Assembly: GCF_051251695.1 (NCBI RefSeq)
Contig: NZ_JBPOEU010000007.1
Location: forward strand, 62,001-126,000
Direction of reading: 5' to 3'
From: Maritalea sp051251695
GTDB taxonomy: Bacteria > Pseudomonadota > Alphaproteobacteria > Rhizobiales > Devosiaceae
Length of the DNA stretch: 64,000 nucleotides
Numbering within the stretch: position 1 is the first letter of the stretch; each line of letters starts with the position of its first letter. This document shows, one piece after another, positions 1 to 8,284 of this stretch. The translations under genes and the position numbers were made by a program. A model generated the notes under the pieces. It was not told the DNA's origin and did no database searches. It was given only the letters and a program-made list of their open reading frames with translations.

Positions 1-1
1 T

Positions 2-820
2 GGCTTGATTGCTGATGGCGTAATTGGCCCTGCAACAGTGGCGGCGCTAAACGGTGCCCATGGTGCAAGCGTTGAAGATATTGTCGCCAATATGGAACGC
101 TGGCGATGGATGCCCAAAAATTTGGGCGATTTTCACGTTTTCGTCAATATTCCTGAATTCCGTCTGCAGGTCAGAAAATCCGGCGTCGTGCAACACGCAA
201 CACGCGTGGTGGTTGGAAAACCGAAGCATAAAACACCCGTATTTTCGGACGAAATTGAACATGTTGTGGTCAATCCTTACTGGAACGTCCCCTATTCAAT
301 CGCCACAAAAGAACTGCTGCCGAGCGCCAATGGCAACCCCGGCTATTTCGATGCTCGCAATTATGAATTGCTCGCCGGTGGCAAAGTCATCAATGCATCG
401 TCCGTTGATTGGGCGAACATCAACCCGAAAAAACCACCTTTCCGCATCCGGCAACGTCCCGGGCGCGGCAATGCGCTAGGGACCATCAAATTCCTTTTCC
501 CAAACCAGCACTCTGTTTATCTGCACGACACGCCTTCCAAGTCATTGTTCGGACGTACCTATCGCGCATTTTCACATGGCTGCGTGCGCGTCCACAACCC
601 GCTTGAATTCGCCAACGCGTTGTTGCGGTATGAACCCTCGCTCGATCTTAAAAAGATCAAGGGCATGATGGGCGGCTCGGAAAAATGGAACAATCTTGGC
701 GACCATATCCCGGTTCACCTCGCCTATTTCACCTTGCGAATTGGTGATGATGGAACAGTGCGCAGCTATGGTGACGTTTATGGCCATCACAAAAAGCTCC
801 TTTCACTTTTAAACTCGTAA
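2..820 (+). CDS. L,D-transpeptidase (YcbB/YkuD type), 5' end outside window
   Basis: Cell wall enzyme that would form 3-3 or lipoprotein-type cross-links in periplasmic peptidoglycan. The visible part opens inside the last repeat of a peptidoglycan-binding domain (DGVIGPATVAALN) and then carries the YkuD catalytic domain. The family signature HGCVRVHN lies about 80 residues before the end; its Cys is the nucleophile and an upstream His (VYLHD) fits the catalytic His. The reading frame is open to the left edge, so the true start and signal peptide lie outside; the ATT/TTG codons near position 5 are not a credible start. The tail after the catalytic motif (about 70 residues, ending LLSLLNS) matches the larger YcbB-like proteins of rhizobia rather than small ErfK-like ones. 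A DUF882 cell wall protein follows in the same direction. Confidence 0.88.
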   Translation, partial: GLIADGVIGPATVAALNGAHGASVEDIVANMERWRWMPKNLGDFHVFVNIPEFRLQVRKSGVVQHATRVVVGKPKHKTPVFSDEIEHVVVNPYWNVPYSIATKELLPSANGNPGYFDARNYELLAGGKVINASSVDWANINPKKPPFRIRQRPGRGNALGTIKFLFPNQHSVYLHDTPSKSLFGRTYRAFSHGCVRVHNPLEFANALLRYEPSLDLKKIKGMMGGSEKWNNLGDHIPVHLAYFTLRIGDDGTVRSYGDVYGHHKKLLSLLNS

Positions 821-1095
821 GACCCGGCTATATTCCTCTGCCTAGCCCCGCCAATATTCTGGGTCGGGCAGATTGACGCATATGCCTTGGTTCAGCCTCT
901 TTTCTCACCCATATAAAAGAGGTAAGTTGAGTTTTGTGCTAAATGAATTAGGGGCAAAGGACGCGTCTTTTATCGTTAACAAATTCTCATCTTATTTCGG
1001 TTAAGATGATTAAAATTTGTAGAGTAAAAGGCGTCCAAAAAGTGTTGGGTATATTGGGCAGATTTAGGGCAAACGCCAAGTTTCAGGCAAACATT
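821..1095. other. intergenic region between L,D-transpeptidase and DUF882 genes
   Basis: No gene is seen. A 7-bp hairpin (CATCTTA at 988-994 with TAAGATG at 1002-1008) lies about 90 bases before the chosen start of the next gene. Its right arm contains the rejected upstream ATG at 1006. There is no clear terminator T-tract after the transpeptidase gene. Confidence 0.4.
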
Positions 1096-2754
1096 ATGAA
1101 GCGTGCGTTTATTTTGTTAGCAGCAACCGTGCTTGCGGTGGTCAGTATTGCTGGACCGGCAATGGCTGCACGCGATCGCACCTTGTACCTTTATTATACC
1201 CACACCAAAGAAACCGCCAAAATCACCTTTAAGCGCAATGGCCGCTATGACAAAAAAGGTTTAGCCCAGCTCAATGCATTTTTGCGCGACTGGCGACGTA
1301 ATGAACCCACCAAAATGGACCCCCGTCTTTTTGATTTGATCTGGGAAGTCTATCAAGACGTTGGCGCCAAAAAACCAGTTCACGTTGTTTCCGCTTACCG
1401 TTCGCCAAAAACCAACGAAATGTTGCGGTCACGCTCCAGCGCTGTGGCGAAAAACTCTAACCACACGCGCGGCTTGGCGATGGATTTTTTCATTCCCGGT
1501 GTCCCAATTTCCAAATTGCGACGAGCGGCGATGAAAAAGCAAATGGGCGGTGTTGGATATTATCCAACATCCGGCAGCCCATTTGTTCATCTTGATACGG
1601 GCAGCGTTCGCGCATGGCCACGCATGACCACGGCTCAACTGAAAAAGGTTTTCCCCAAGGGCAAAACCATGCACATACCATCCAACGGTGTTGTGCTTTC
1701 CAAAGCCGGATACGCCAAAGCAAAGGCAGACTACAGACGCTGCAAGCAAATCCCTTGTAATGGGACCACACGCGTTGCTAGCCTTCAAAAAGACGATAAT
1801 GATGCAGGCTCAGGCCGCACATTGATGGACGTTTTGTTTGGTCGCAACAAAGACGATGTTAAAGTTGCAAAAGCGCCTGCACAACGGGCCGTACAATCTC
1901 AAGTGATCAAGGTCGCAGCATTGGGGCAACTTCCCCCAAGCCGCCCTGTTGCCCTGCAAACACCAAATTTAAATACCGCCCCGGCGCAAGCGGAACTGGC
2001 CATTGCGGTTGCCGAAATCTCGGTCACCCCGCCTATCCGGCCGGAAACCGTTTTGTTGGCTACAGCTACATCACCCCTTGTCGAGGATGACTTTGTCATT
2101 CAAGTGCCATCACGGTTTGCTGTCGCATCGATTGATCCAAATGAGTTGCCAAACCCATCTCGTTTTGTTGAAGACGCCAGCGCTCAATCTGGCATAATTC
2201 CTCAATTGCCAAATCGAGCAGGCATAAATGCGGCACCAAATGCCAATGCAGCTGACGCGCTGCTTGCTGCCTATGCGCCAACATCTCCGCCAGCTTCACC
2301 CGACGCTCAAAAGGCGCTTGAAATTATCTTGAACCGCCAAAACGGCGCAACTGAATTACGCAAAACGTTTGGCGAAACAAATGACAAAACAAACCTTGGA
2401 TCGGGCATTCGTGCAGCCCTTGCAACAGCATCACTGCAACCCGACTTCAACGATTTTACGTCCATTTTGCAAAACGCACGGATAGGCAATACAAAATCGA
2501 CCGTCATGAAACCCACATATGAATTGCAGCAGCGTGCTGGGGAACTTCATGCGCCAGATCTTGAACATGTGCTCGATCTCATGACTGAACCTGCAAGGTT
2601 CCAAAGCACCCAATATGCGGTGATGTTTGAGCCAGATGAAGCCGATTTGGCCCCTTCAGTTGTGATGGGCGACAAATCTCAATTTGGTTTCGTATCGAAG
2701 TTCGAGCAGATCGTTGTGGGCAACATCAGCTTCAAACCCACAAATTCACTGTAA
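1096..2754 (+). CDS. exported DUF882 (YcbK/M15-like) peptidase-family protein
   Basis: Predicted periplasmic protein of the DUF882 family, related to M15 (VanY/MepA-like) murein peptidases. The start at 1096 gives an immediate signal peptide (MKRAFILLAATVLAVV, cleavage after AMA). The upstream ATG at 1006 would bury it behind 30 non-conserved residues. The catalytic-type domain spans about residues 25-190: SAYRSPKTN, then NHTRGLAMDF near residue 117 (the H-x6-D zinc site) and HLDTG near 164, which supplies the last zinc-ligand His. These are the M15 metal ligands. After that comes a roughly 350-residue Ala/Pro/Asn-rich low-complexity tail with no recognised domain. The tail contains RTLMDVLFGRN at residues 241-251, which reappears in the DUF459 protein at 41767-42957. 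552 residues; DUF882 proteins are often much shorter, so the tail is the unusual part. Confidence 0.85.
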   Translation: MKRAFILLAATVLAVVSIAGPAMAARDRTLYLYYTHTKETAKITFKRNGRYDKKGLAQLNAFLRDWRRNEPTKMDPRLFDLIWEVYQDVGAKKPVHVVSAYRSPKTNEMLRSRSSAVAKNSNHTRGLAMDFFIPGVPISKLRRAAMKKQMGGVGYYPTSGSPFVHLDTGSVRAWPRMTTAQLKKVFPKGKTMHIPSNGVVLSKAGYAKAKADYRRCKQIPCNGTTRVASLQKDDNDAGSGRTLMDVLFGRNKDDVKVAKAPAQRAVQSQVIKVAALGQLPPSRPVALQTPNLNTAPAQAELAIAVAEISVTPPIRPETVLLATATSPLVEDDFVIQVPSRFAVASIDPNELPNPSRFVEDASAQSGIIPQLPNRAGINAAPNANAADALLAAYAPTSPPASPDAQKALEIILNRQNGATELRKTFGETNDKTNLGSGIRAALATASLQPDFNDFTSILQNARIGNTKSTVMKPTYELQQRAGELHAPDLEHVLDLMTEPARFQSTQYAVMFEPDEADLAPSVVMGDKSQFGFVSKFEQIVVGNISFKPTNSL

Positions 2755-2887
2755 AACTCATCTTTTTATTATGAAATTCGCGACCTTTCGCCGCCTACTG
2801 GTTGCGCGGGTCCTGAACTAGGTTTAAATCTGCATGACCCAGATGGGACATGCAACAAATGTCCTGACTGTTTTAAGCGAGGCATGA

Positions 2888-4822
2888 GTGACGAAACGCC
2901 CTGAAACCCCAATTCTTGATGGCATCACCAGCACGAAAGACGTGCGTGAACTGCCCCGCGAGCAAATCCGACAATTGGCGGACGAAGTGCGCGCGGAAAT
3001 GATCGATTCTGTTTCGGTAACAGGTGGGCATTTGGGTGCGGGATTGGGAGTTGTAGAACTTTCAGTTGCGCTTCACCATGTCTTCAACACGCCAGACGAT
3101 AAGATCATCTGGGACGTAGGGCACCAGGCTTACCCCCATAAAATCTTGACCGGACGGCGCGAACAAATGCGCACCTTGCGCAAAGAAAATGGACTTTCAG
3201 GCTTCACCAAGCGCAAGGAAAGTGAATACGACCCGTTTGGCGCAGGCCACTCTTCCACTTCAATTTCTGCGGGACTTGGCATGGCTGTTGCCGCTGACCT
3301 GAAAAACGAGAAACGCAACATCATCGCCGTTATTGGCGACGGTGCTATGTCCGCTGGCATGGCGTATGAGGCTATGAACAATGCAGGCGCAATGAATGCG
3401 CGGCTTATTGTTGTACTCAACGATAACGACATGTCTATCGCGCCACCCACCGGAGCCATGAGCGCCTACCTCGCACGCCTTGTATCAGGCAAAGCCTATC
3501 GCTCGATCCGTGAAATCGCGAAGGGCCTAACAGAACATTTGCCGAAATTCGTTTCCGAAAAAGCACGCAAGACCGAAGAATATGCGCGCGGCTTTTGGGC
3601 TGGCGGCACCATGTTTGAAGAGCTTGGCTTTTACTATGTCGGTCCAATTGACGGCCACAATTTAGATCATTTGCTGCCCATCCTTGATAATGTGCGCGAT
3701 GCTGAAACCGGTCCCATTCTTGTTCACATTGTCACCCAAAAAGGCAAGGGGTACGAACACGCAGAAAACGCTGCGGACAAATATCACGGTGTATCCAAAT
3801 TCAACGTGATCACTGGCGCGCAGTCTAAACCCGTCTCCAATGCCCCGTCTTACACGGGCGTGTTTGCCCAAAGCCTCATTCAAGAAGCCGAACTGGACGA
3901 ACGTATTGTCGCGGTAAACGCAGCTATGCCTTCGGGCACTGGCCTGGACAAATTTGCCAAGCAATTTGGCGACCGGTGCTTTGACGTTGGTATTGCAGAG
4001 CAACATGCAGTTACATTTGCCGCTGGACTTGCCACCGAAGGGCTGAGCCCGTTTTGTGCGATTTACTCGACATTCTTGCAACGGGGGTATGACCAAGTGG
4101 TCCACGATGTTGCCATTCAAAACTTGCCGGTACGTTTTGCAATCGACCGGGCTGGATTTGTTGGTGCGGATGGCCCCACCCATGCAGGGGCATTTGACAC
4201 AGCCTATTTGGGTGCGATCCCCAACATGGTGTTGATGGCACCGGGCGACGAAGCTGAACTTAAGCACATGGTGCGCACTGCTGCAGAATTTGACGAACAC
4301 CCAATCGCCTTCCGTTACCCACGCGGCGAAGGATCTGGCGTGGAAATGCCAACAAGAGGCAGTTTCCTTGAAATCGGCAAAGGCCGCGTCCTGCGTGAAG
4401 GCAACTCAGTTGCGCTATTGTCGTTCGGTGGCCGTCTAAGCGAAACACTTGCAGCTGCGGAAATTTTATCGACCTTTGGCATTTCAGCCACGGTGGCAGA
4501 TGCTCGTTTTGCAAAGCCGCTTGATGTCGCATTGATTGAACGTTTGGCCAAAGAGCATGAAGTTCTGATCACCATTGAAGAGGGATCAATTGGTGGCTTT
4601 GGCAGTTTTGTATTGAACCACCTAGCCTTAAACGGTCTGTTAGATGGCGGCTTAAAGTGCCGTCCAATGTTCATTCCGGATCAACATTTTGATCACGCGT
4701 CACAAGATAAAATGTATGTCCAAGCCGGTCTTGATCGCAATGCTATCGCCGCAACGGCCATGCGCGCCATCGGAAACGAAAAAGCCGCCAATCAAGTCCT
4801 TGCAGGATTGATCGACGGCTAA
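2888..4822 (+). CDS. dxs: 1-deoxy-D-xylulose-5-phosphate synthase
   Basis: Thiamine-diphosphate enzyme that condenses pyruvate and glyceraldehyde 3-phosphate into DXP. This is the entry step of the MEP isoprenoid pathway and also feeds thiamine and pyridoxal synthesis. 644 residues, the usual length. Visible landmarks: VTGGHLGAGLGVVEL near the N-terminus, the ThDP motif beginning IGDGAMSAGMAYEAMNNAG, GPIDGHNLDHL, and the transketolase pyrimidine-binding part with DVGIAEQHAVTFAAG and GADGPTHAGAFD. The start is GTG at 2888. An ATG four bases earlier is out of frame, and the N-terminus TKRPETPILDGI matches the family. No partner MEP gene is adjacent; gapR converges from the right with a 33-bp gap. 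Confidence 0.97.
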   Translation: MTKRPETPILDGITSTKDVRELPREQIRQLADEVRAEMIDSVSVTGGHLGAGLGVVELSVALHHVFNTPDDKIIWDVGHQAYPHKILTGRREQMRTLRKENGLSGFTKRKESEYDPFGAGHSSTSISAGLGMAVAADLKNEKRNIIAVIGDGAMSAGMAYEAMNNAGAMNARLIVVLNDNDMSIAPPTGAMSAYLARLVSGKAYRSIREIAKGLTEHLPKFVSEKARKTEEYARGFWAGGTMFEELGFYYVGPIDGHNLDHLLPILDNVRDAETGPILVHIVTQKGKGYEHAENAADKYHGVSKFNVITGAQSKPVSNAPSYTGVFAQSLIQEAELDERIVAVNAAMPSGTGLDKFAKQFGDRCFDVGIAEQHAVTFAAGLATEGLSPFCAIYSTFLQRGYDQVVHDVAIQNLPVRFAIDRAGFVGADGPTHAGAFDTAYLGAIPNMVLMAPGDEAELKHMVRTAAEFDEHPIAFRYPRGEGSGVEMPTRGSFLEIGKGRVLREGNSVALLSFGGRLSETLAAAEILSTFGISATVADARFAKPLDVALIERLAKEHEVLITIEEGSIGGFGSFVLNHLALNGLLDGGLKCRPMFIPDQHFDHASQDKMYVQAGLDRNAIAATAMRAIGNEKAANQVLAGLIDG

Positions 4823-4855
4823 ATCAAATTCTTGAAGATTTGGATTCGCTTAGAA

Positions 4856-5128
4856 TTAAAGCGCCTCGTCATCTACTGGTGCAGATGGGATCATGCCCAA
4901 AGCGTGTTTATAAAGGTCAAGAATGGCTTCATGCTCTTGGCGCTCATGTGATTCTTGTTTGCGCAACTTCACAACTTCACGCAGCACTTTGACATCATAG
5001 CCATTGCCTTTAGCCTCGGCATAAACATCACGAATATCTTCAGAGATCGACTTTTTCTCTTCTTCCAAACGCTCAATACGTTCGACAAAGGCGCGTAATT
5101 GTTCGCGGGCAACGGTAGACTGTCCCAT
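4856..5128 (-). CDS. gapR: GapR-family nucleoid-associated protein (DUF2312)
   Basis: Small DNA-binding protein of the GapR family, known in Caulobacter as an essential protein that clamps overtwisted AT-rich DNA ahead of replication and transcription forks. 90 residues, the normal size. The sequence is almost entirely helical and highly charged: a coiled-coil ERIERLEEEKKSISEDI, then the hallmark DVYAEAKGNGYDVKVLREV, then VKLRKQ. A poorly conserved 20-residue tail ends in DDEAL. It lies alone, convergent with dxs, with a 261-bp gap to the next gene on the right that would hold its promoter. Family assignment is very firm; the cellular role is taken from characterised homologues. Confidence 0.95.
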   Translation of the reverse strand: MGQSTVAREQLRAFVERIERLEEEKKSISEDIRDVYAEAKGNGYDVKVLREVVKLRKQESHERQEHEAILDLYKHALGMIPSAPVDDEAL

Positions 5129-5389
5129 ATCATTTCTCTTTTATGTTTTTGCAAAAATCCGGGCTATATCTTTCGCCCATCATGACCCTTTTTGGCAAGG
5201 CCGAATATCGCTCATCCACCACCTGATTGAAGGAAATGGATTTGATGTTTAAATTCCACACAAATTCTGCAATTGATGGTCACAGAACGGTCCAAAATCG
5301 ACTATAACAAATGACCTTGGCGCAATTAGGTGCGCATTTGGAGTGTCCGGACCTTGTTTTTTATCGACTTTAGTATAACAAAAGCCGCA

Positions 5390-5806
5390 ATGAGATTTGC
5401 ACCACTGATCCTATTGCTAACCTTGTTTTATGCAACGCCAGCATCAGCCGATCTGCGGATATGCAATCAAAGTCAAAACCCGGTGGCCATTGCCATAGGA
5501 TTTCGCAGCGAAAAAGGCTGGCAATCTGAAGGCTGGTGGATGGCAGAGCCGGAAAATTGCGCGGTGGTGTTCAATGGTCCATTGAGCGAGCAGCGATCGC
5601 AATTTTTCTATATTCACGCCGTTGATGATATCGGCGGAAATCGTTGGGACGGGCGCATTTTTATGTGTACCCGTGATAAGTCCTTCACAATCTTCGGTGA
5701 AAAGGATTGTCTAGCCCGCGGTTACGAACGGACCGGCTTCATGGAAGTCGACACCCAGAAAAACAAGGATTGGACTGTTCAATTAACGGACGCCGATCTG
5801 CAATAA
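5390..5806 (+). CDS. DUF1036 exported protein
   Basis: Small secreted or periplasmic protein of the DUF1036 family, function unknown. The start at 5390 places a clean signal peptide at the N-terminus (MRFAPLILLLTLFYATPASA, cleavage before DLRICNQ). The longer frame from 5330 has none. The family core is visible: ICNQSQNPVAIAIGF, then GWQSEGWW, and a C-terminal half with a CTRDKSFTIFGEKDC pair of Cys that could form a disulfide in the periplasm. 138 residues. It ends 11 bp before pyruvate kinase, and DUF1036 genes are often found directly upstream of pyk in rhizobia, so the two are probably co-transcribed. Why a secreted protein should travel with a glycolytic enzyme is not known. Confidence 0.85.
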   Translation: MRFAPLILLLTLFYATPASADLRICNQSQNPVAIAIGFRSEKGWQSEGWWMAEPENCAVVFNGPLSEQRSQFFYIHAVDDIGGNRWDGRIFMCTRDKSFTIFGEKDCLARGYERTGFMEVDTQKNKDWTVQLTDADLQ

Positions 5807-5817
5807 TTGGAGATCCA

Positions 5818-7254
5818 ATGAGACGTCTACGCAAAGTCAAAATTCTCGCAACCCTCGGCCCAGCCTCAAACGACGAAGAAACCATTGAGAAGTTGGCGCG
5901 TGCAGGTGCAGACGTTTTCCGCATCAATATGAGCCATGCGAGCCACGAATTGCTCGGCCAAACAATGGACGCCATCCGCAATGTGGAAAAAGCGGTTAAG
6001 CGCCCGATTGGCGTGCTTGTCGATTTGCAGGGCCCTAAATTACGGGTCGGTAAATTCAACACAGGCTCCGTTTTGCTCGCTGCAGGCGATGTCATTACGC
6101 TGGATACTGATAGTTCTGAGGGAAACAAAACCCGCGTTCACTTGCCTCACCCAGAAATTTTTGAGGCTATCGAAAAAGGGCAAAAACTGCTCATTGATGA
6201 CGGCAAGCTAGAACTGCGTTGTATTGGTAAAACTGCTGACAAAATTGAATGTGAAGTCGTTCATGGCGGCAAGCTATCTGATCGAAAAGGCGTAAGCCTA
6301 CCGGACACTTTGTTGGGTGTTGGTGCATTGACCGAAAAAGACCGCGCCGACTTGCTCGCCGCGCTTGAAGTCAATGCTGACTGGATTGCACTCTCTTTCG
6401 TTCAACGCCCTGAAGACATCATCGATGTACGCAAAACCGTTCAAGGCCGTGCAGGCATTCTTGCAAAGATCGAAAAACCACAAGCCATCGAACGTCTTGA
6501 AGAAATCATCAAACTGTCTGATGCGATCATGATCGCCCGGGGTGACCTTGGTGTTGAAATGCCACTTGAAACGGTGCCAGGCTTGCAAAAACGCATGATC
6601 CGGATGGCACGCCAGCAGGGCAAGCCGGTTGTTGTTGCAACCCAAATGCTTGAATCAATGATTACAGCGCCTGTGCCAACAAGAGCCGAAGTTTCTGACG
6701 TCGCGACTGCTGTTTATGAAGGCGCTGATGCGGTGATGCTATCAGCTGAATCAGCTGCCGGTGACTTCCCTGTTCAAGCCGTTTCCACCATGAACCGCAT
6801 CGCAGTAGCTGTGGAACAAGATGGGCTTTATCAAGGCATTATCCGCCGTCAAAATATCGAACCAGATGCAACCGCGGCGGATGCCATTTCGGCTTCTGCA
6901 AGACAAGTTGCTGAAACGCTGGATCTTGCGGCAATCGTCACCTATACATCTTCAGGCTCAACCGGTATTCGCGCAGCCCGCGAACGCCCTGAAAAACCCA
7001 TTGTTGCTCTATCACCAAAATTGGCAACTGTTCGTCGCCTTTCCCTTGTTTGGGGTCTGCACTGTGTACGTACAGACGACGCGGTGAACTTGGATGATGT
7101 TGTGGACCGCGCTTGTTCCATCGCTTATCGGGAAGGCTTTGCACGCCCTGGCGATCGCATTGCGATCACCGCAGGGGTTCCGTTAGGTACGCCTGGCGCA
7201 ACCAACATGCTACGCATCGCGTTTGTCGGCCAAGATGGCGTTGGCTCCTCTTAA
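5818..7254 (+). CDS. pyk: pyruvate kinase
   Basis: Last step of glycolysis and the Entner-Doudoroff pathway: phosphoenolpyruvate plus ADP gives pyruvate plus ATP. 478 residues from ATG 5818, which starts at the conserved MRRLRKVKILATLGPAS. The longer upstream frame runs inside the DUF1036 gene and is not real. Active-site landmarks: FRINMSHASHE (substrate-binding Arg), LVDLQGPKLRVG, ILAKIEKPQAIE (catalytic Lys), and the signature IMIARGDLGVEMPLETVP followed by ATQMLESMI. The C-terminal allosteric-type domain is complete (VTYTSSGSTGIRAARERP). It sits 11 bp behind the DUF1036 gene and is closed by a good intrinsic terminator at 7288-7318. With eda in the same window, a functional ED route is likely. 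Confidence 0.97.
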   Translation: MRRLRKVKILATLGPASNDEETIEKLARAGADVFRINMSHASHELLGQTMDAIRNVEKAVKRPIGVLVDLQGPKLRVGKFNTGSVLLAAGDVITLDTDSSEGNKTRVHLPHPEIFEAIEKGQKLLIDDGKLELRCIGKTADKIECEVVHGGKLSDRKGVSLPDTLLGVGALTEKDRADLLAALEVNADWIALSFVQRPEDIIDVRKTVQGRAGILAKIEKPQAIERLEEIIKLSDAIMIARGDLGVEMPLETVPGLQKRMIRMARQQGKPVVVATQMLESMITAPVPTRAEVSDVATAVYEGADAVMLSAESAAGDFPVQAVSTMNRIAVAVEQDGLYQGIIRRQNIEPDATAADAISASARQVAETLDLAAIVTYTSSGSTGIRAARERPEKPIVALSPKLATVRRLSLVWGLHCVRTDDAVNLDDVVDRACSIAYREGFARPGDRIAITAGVPLGTPGATNMLRIAFVGQDGVGSS

Positions 7255-7287
7255 GGCCAACAAATTACCGCTACAAATTGCAAATTC

Positions 7288-7318
7288 AATACCCGTCATT
7301 TCTGGCGGGTATTTTTTT
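7288..7318 (+). terminator. Rho-independent terminator of pyk
   Basis: Perfect 8-bp stem AATACCCG (7288-7295) with CGGGTATT (7306-7313), 10-nt loop, running into a T tract at 7312-7318. It lies 34 bases after the pyk stop codon and 10 bases before the -35 box of the next promoter, so it insulates the merR operon. Confidence 0.88.
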
Positions 7319-7328
7319 GACTTAGTGC

Positions 7329-7359
7329 TTGACCTGGAGTGAACTCCAGCACCTACAAG
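7329..7359 (+). promoter_or_regulatory. MerR-type promoter/operator with 19-bp spacer
   Basis: A -35 box TTGACC (7329-7334) and a -10-like TACAAG (7354-7359) are separated by 19 bp. That overlong spacing is typical of promoters activated by MerR-family regulators. The spacer is filled by a perfect inverted repeat, CTGGAGT (7334-7340), GA, ACTCCAG (7343-7349). The MerR-family gene starts 29 bases downstream, so the site is very probably its autoregulatory operator. Confidence 0.85.
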
Positions 7360-7388
7360 TGATCAAGCAAACGAAATGAGAACGTTAA

Positions 7389-7805
7389 ATGTATATCGGC
7401 GAACTAGCAAAAACGGGCAATACCAGCATCGATACATTGCGGTATTACGAAAAGATCGGCTTGATCAAAAACGTCCCGCGCGATGCAGGCGGACGTCGCG
7501 TATATGATCAGGGCTTTGTTGCATGGGTCGCGTTTATCAAGGTGCTCAAAGCCACAGGCATGCCCCTAAAAGACATGCTCGCTTATGCCGAACACCGTCA
7601 AGCAGGACCGCAATCCAATCAACAACGTTGTGCGCTCCTGATCACACACCAAAAGCGCATCCAAAACACAATTGCCGAACAACAAAATTGTTTGGCGTTG
7701 GTAAAAGCAAAAGTTGCGGCCTATCAAACCGCGATTGAAAAAAGCACAGACATTCCCATTTCAGCTTGCACTTCTGATCAATTCAAACAGCGAGAAGATG
7801 AATGA
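7389..7805 (+). CDS. MerR-family transcriptional regulator
   Basis: DNA-binding regulator. The N-terminal winged helix is clear: MYIGELAKTGNTSIDTLRYY, then EKIGLIKNVPRDAGGRRVY and the second winged-helix segment ending KVLKATGMPLKDML. A dimerisation coiled coil follows (about residues 75-120). 138 residues, typical for the small MerR/CueR/SoxR group. Cys at about residues 77, 98 and 125 do not form a recognised metal-binding or SoxR-type iron-sulfur Cys cluster (no C-x2-C-x-C), so a metal signal is not indicated; an organic or redox signal is equally possible. It is preceded by its own 19-bp-spacer promoter at 7329-7359. Its stop overlaps the start of the next gene (ATGA), so both are translated together and the downstream protein is probably its regulated target. 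Confidence 0.9.
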   Translation: MYIGELAKTGNTSIDTLRYYEKIGLIKNVPRDAGGRRVYDQGFVAWVAFIKVLKATGMPLKDMLAYAEHRQAGPQSNQQRCALLITHQKRIQNTIAEQQNCLALVKAKVAAYQTAIEKSTDIPISACTSDQFKQREDE

Positions 7806-8194
7806 CTGACACAGCACTAGAACGCGGTCGCGCGATCACTAAAACGTTCAACCCAACGTTGGAGAAAACGCTGGCGGAGCGGTATGATGATGACGTACCT
7901 GACTTTGCCGAAACCTTAGTCGAATTTGCCTATGGCCGCATTTACGCCCGTGAAGGCTTGGATATGAAAACCCGCCAATTGATCACCGTAGGCGCGCTCA
8001 CCGCCTTAGGTGGACAAACAGCGCCGCAACTGGAAATCAATATTGAACATGCCCACGCCAATGGCGCATCAAAAACAGAGATTTTTGAAACCATTATGCA
8101 AATGGCAATTTATGGAGGCATGCCTGCGGCGATAAATGGAATGAACGTCGCAAAACAATTCTTCGATAAGCAAGACCAACCGGACCAGAACTAG
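7802..8194 (+). CDS. carboxymuconolactone decarboxylase (CMD) family protein
   Basis: Small all-helical protein of the CMD/AhpD superfamily, 130 residues. The core is visible: LDMKTRQLITVGALTALGG, then QLEINIEHAHANGASKTEI and IYGGMPAAINGMNVAK. The CxxC redox pair of AhpD-type peroxidase partners is absent, since the corresponding stretch reads GGQTAPQLE. It therefore resembles PcaC-like or uncharacterised CMD proteins rather than an alkylhydroperoxidase. It starts inside the stop codon of the MerR regulator (ATGA overlap). Pairs of MerR regulator plus CMD protein are common in proteobacteria, where the CMD protein is thought to act on a small reactive organic molecule. No protocatechuate pathway genes are nearby, so a pcaC name is not justified. 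Confidence 0.85.
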   Translation: MTDTALERGRAITKTFNPTLEKTLAERYDDDVPDFAETLVEFAYGRIYAREGLDMKTRQLITVGALTALGGQTAPQLEINIEHAHANGASKTEIFETIMQMAIYGGMPAAINGMNVAKQFFDKQDQPDQN

Positions 8195-8201
8195 AAACGA
8201 C

Positions 8202-8261
8202 AACGCGTCAATCGGTTGAAGAGATAATAAGGGCTTACCTCTCCCACTTGATTGACGCGTT
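8202..8261. repeat. long inverted repeat with nested hairpin
   Basis: Perfect 12-bp arms AACGCGTCAATC (8202-8213) and GATTGACGCGTT (8250-8261). Inside is a near-perfect second stem, GAGATAA (8221-8227) against TTACCTC (8236-8242). It sits between the CMD gene stop and the glnK stop (convergent genes). No T-tract follows on either strand, so it may be a bidirectional transcript-end stabiliser rather than a standard terminator. Confidence 0.6.
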
Positions 8262-8284
8262 CGCTCTTGAAACTGGGGCGTCGC

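Noticed and set aside
1006..1095. Upstream ATG for the DUF882 gene
   Set aside because: It would place 30 extra residues before an otherwise perfect signal peptide, and the ATG lies in the arm of a hairpin.
7328..7358. Metal-responsive (CueR/ZntR) operator
   Set aside because: The promoter layout is MerR-type, but the regulator has no metal-binding Cys pattern at the expected positions and no metal exporter follows.
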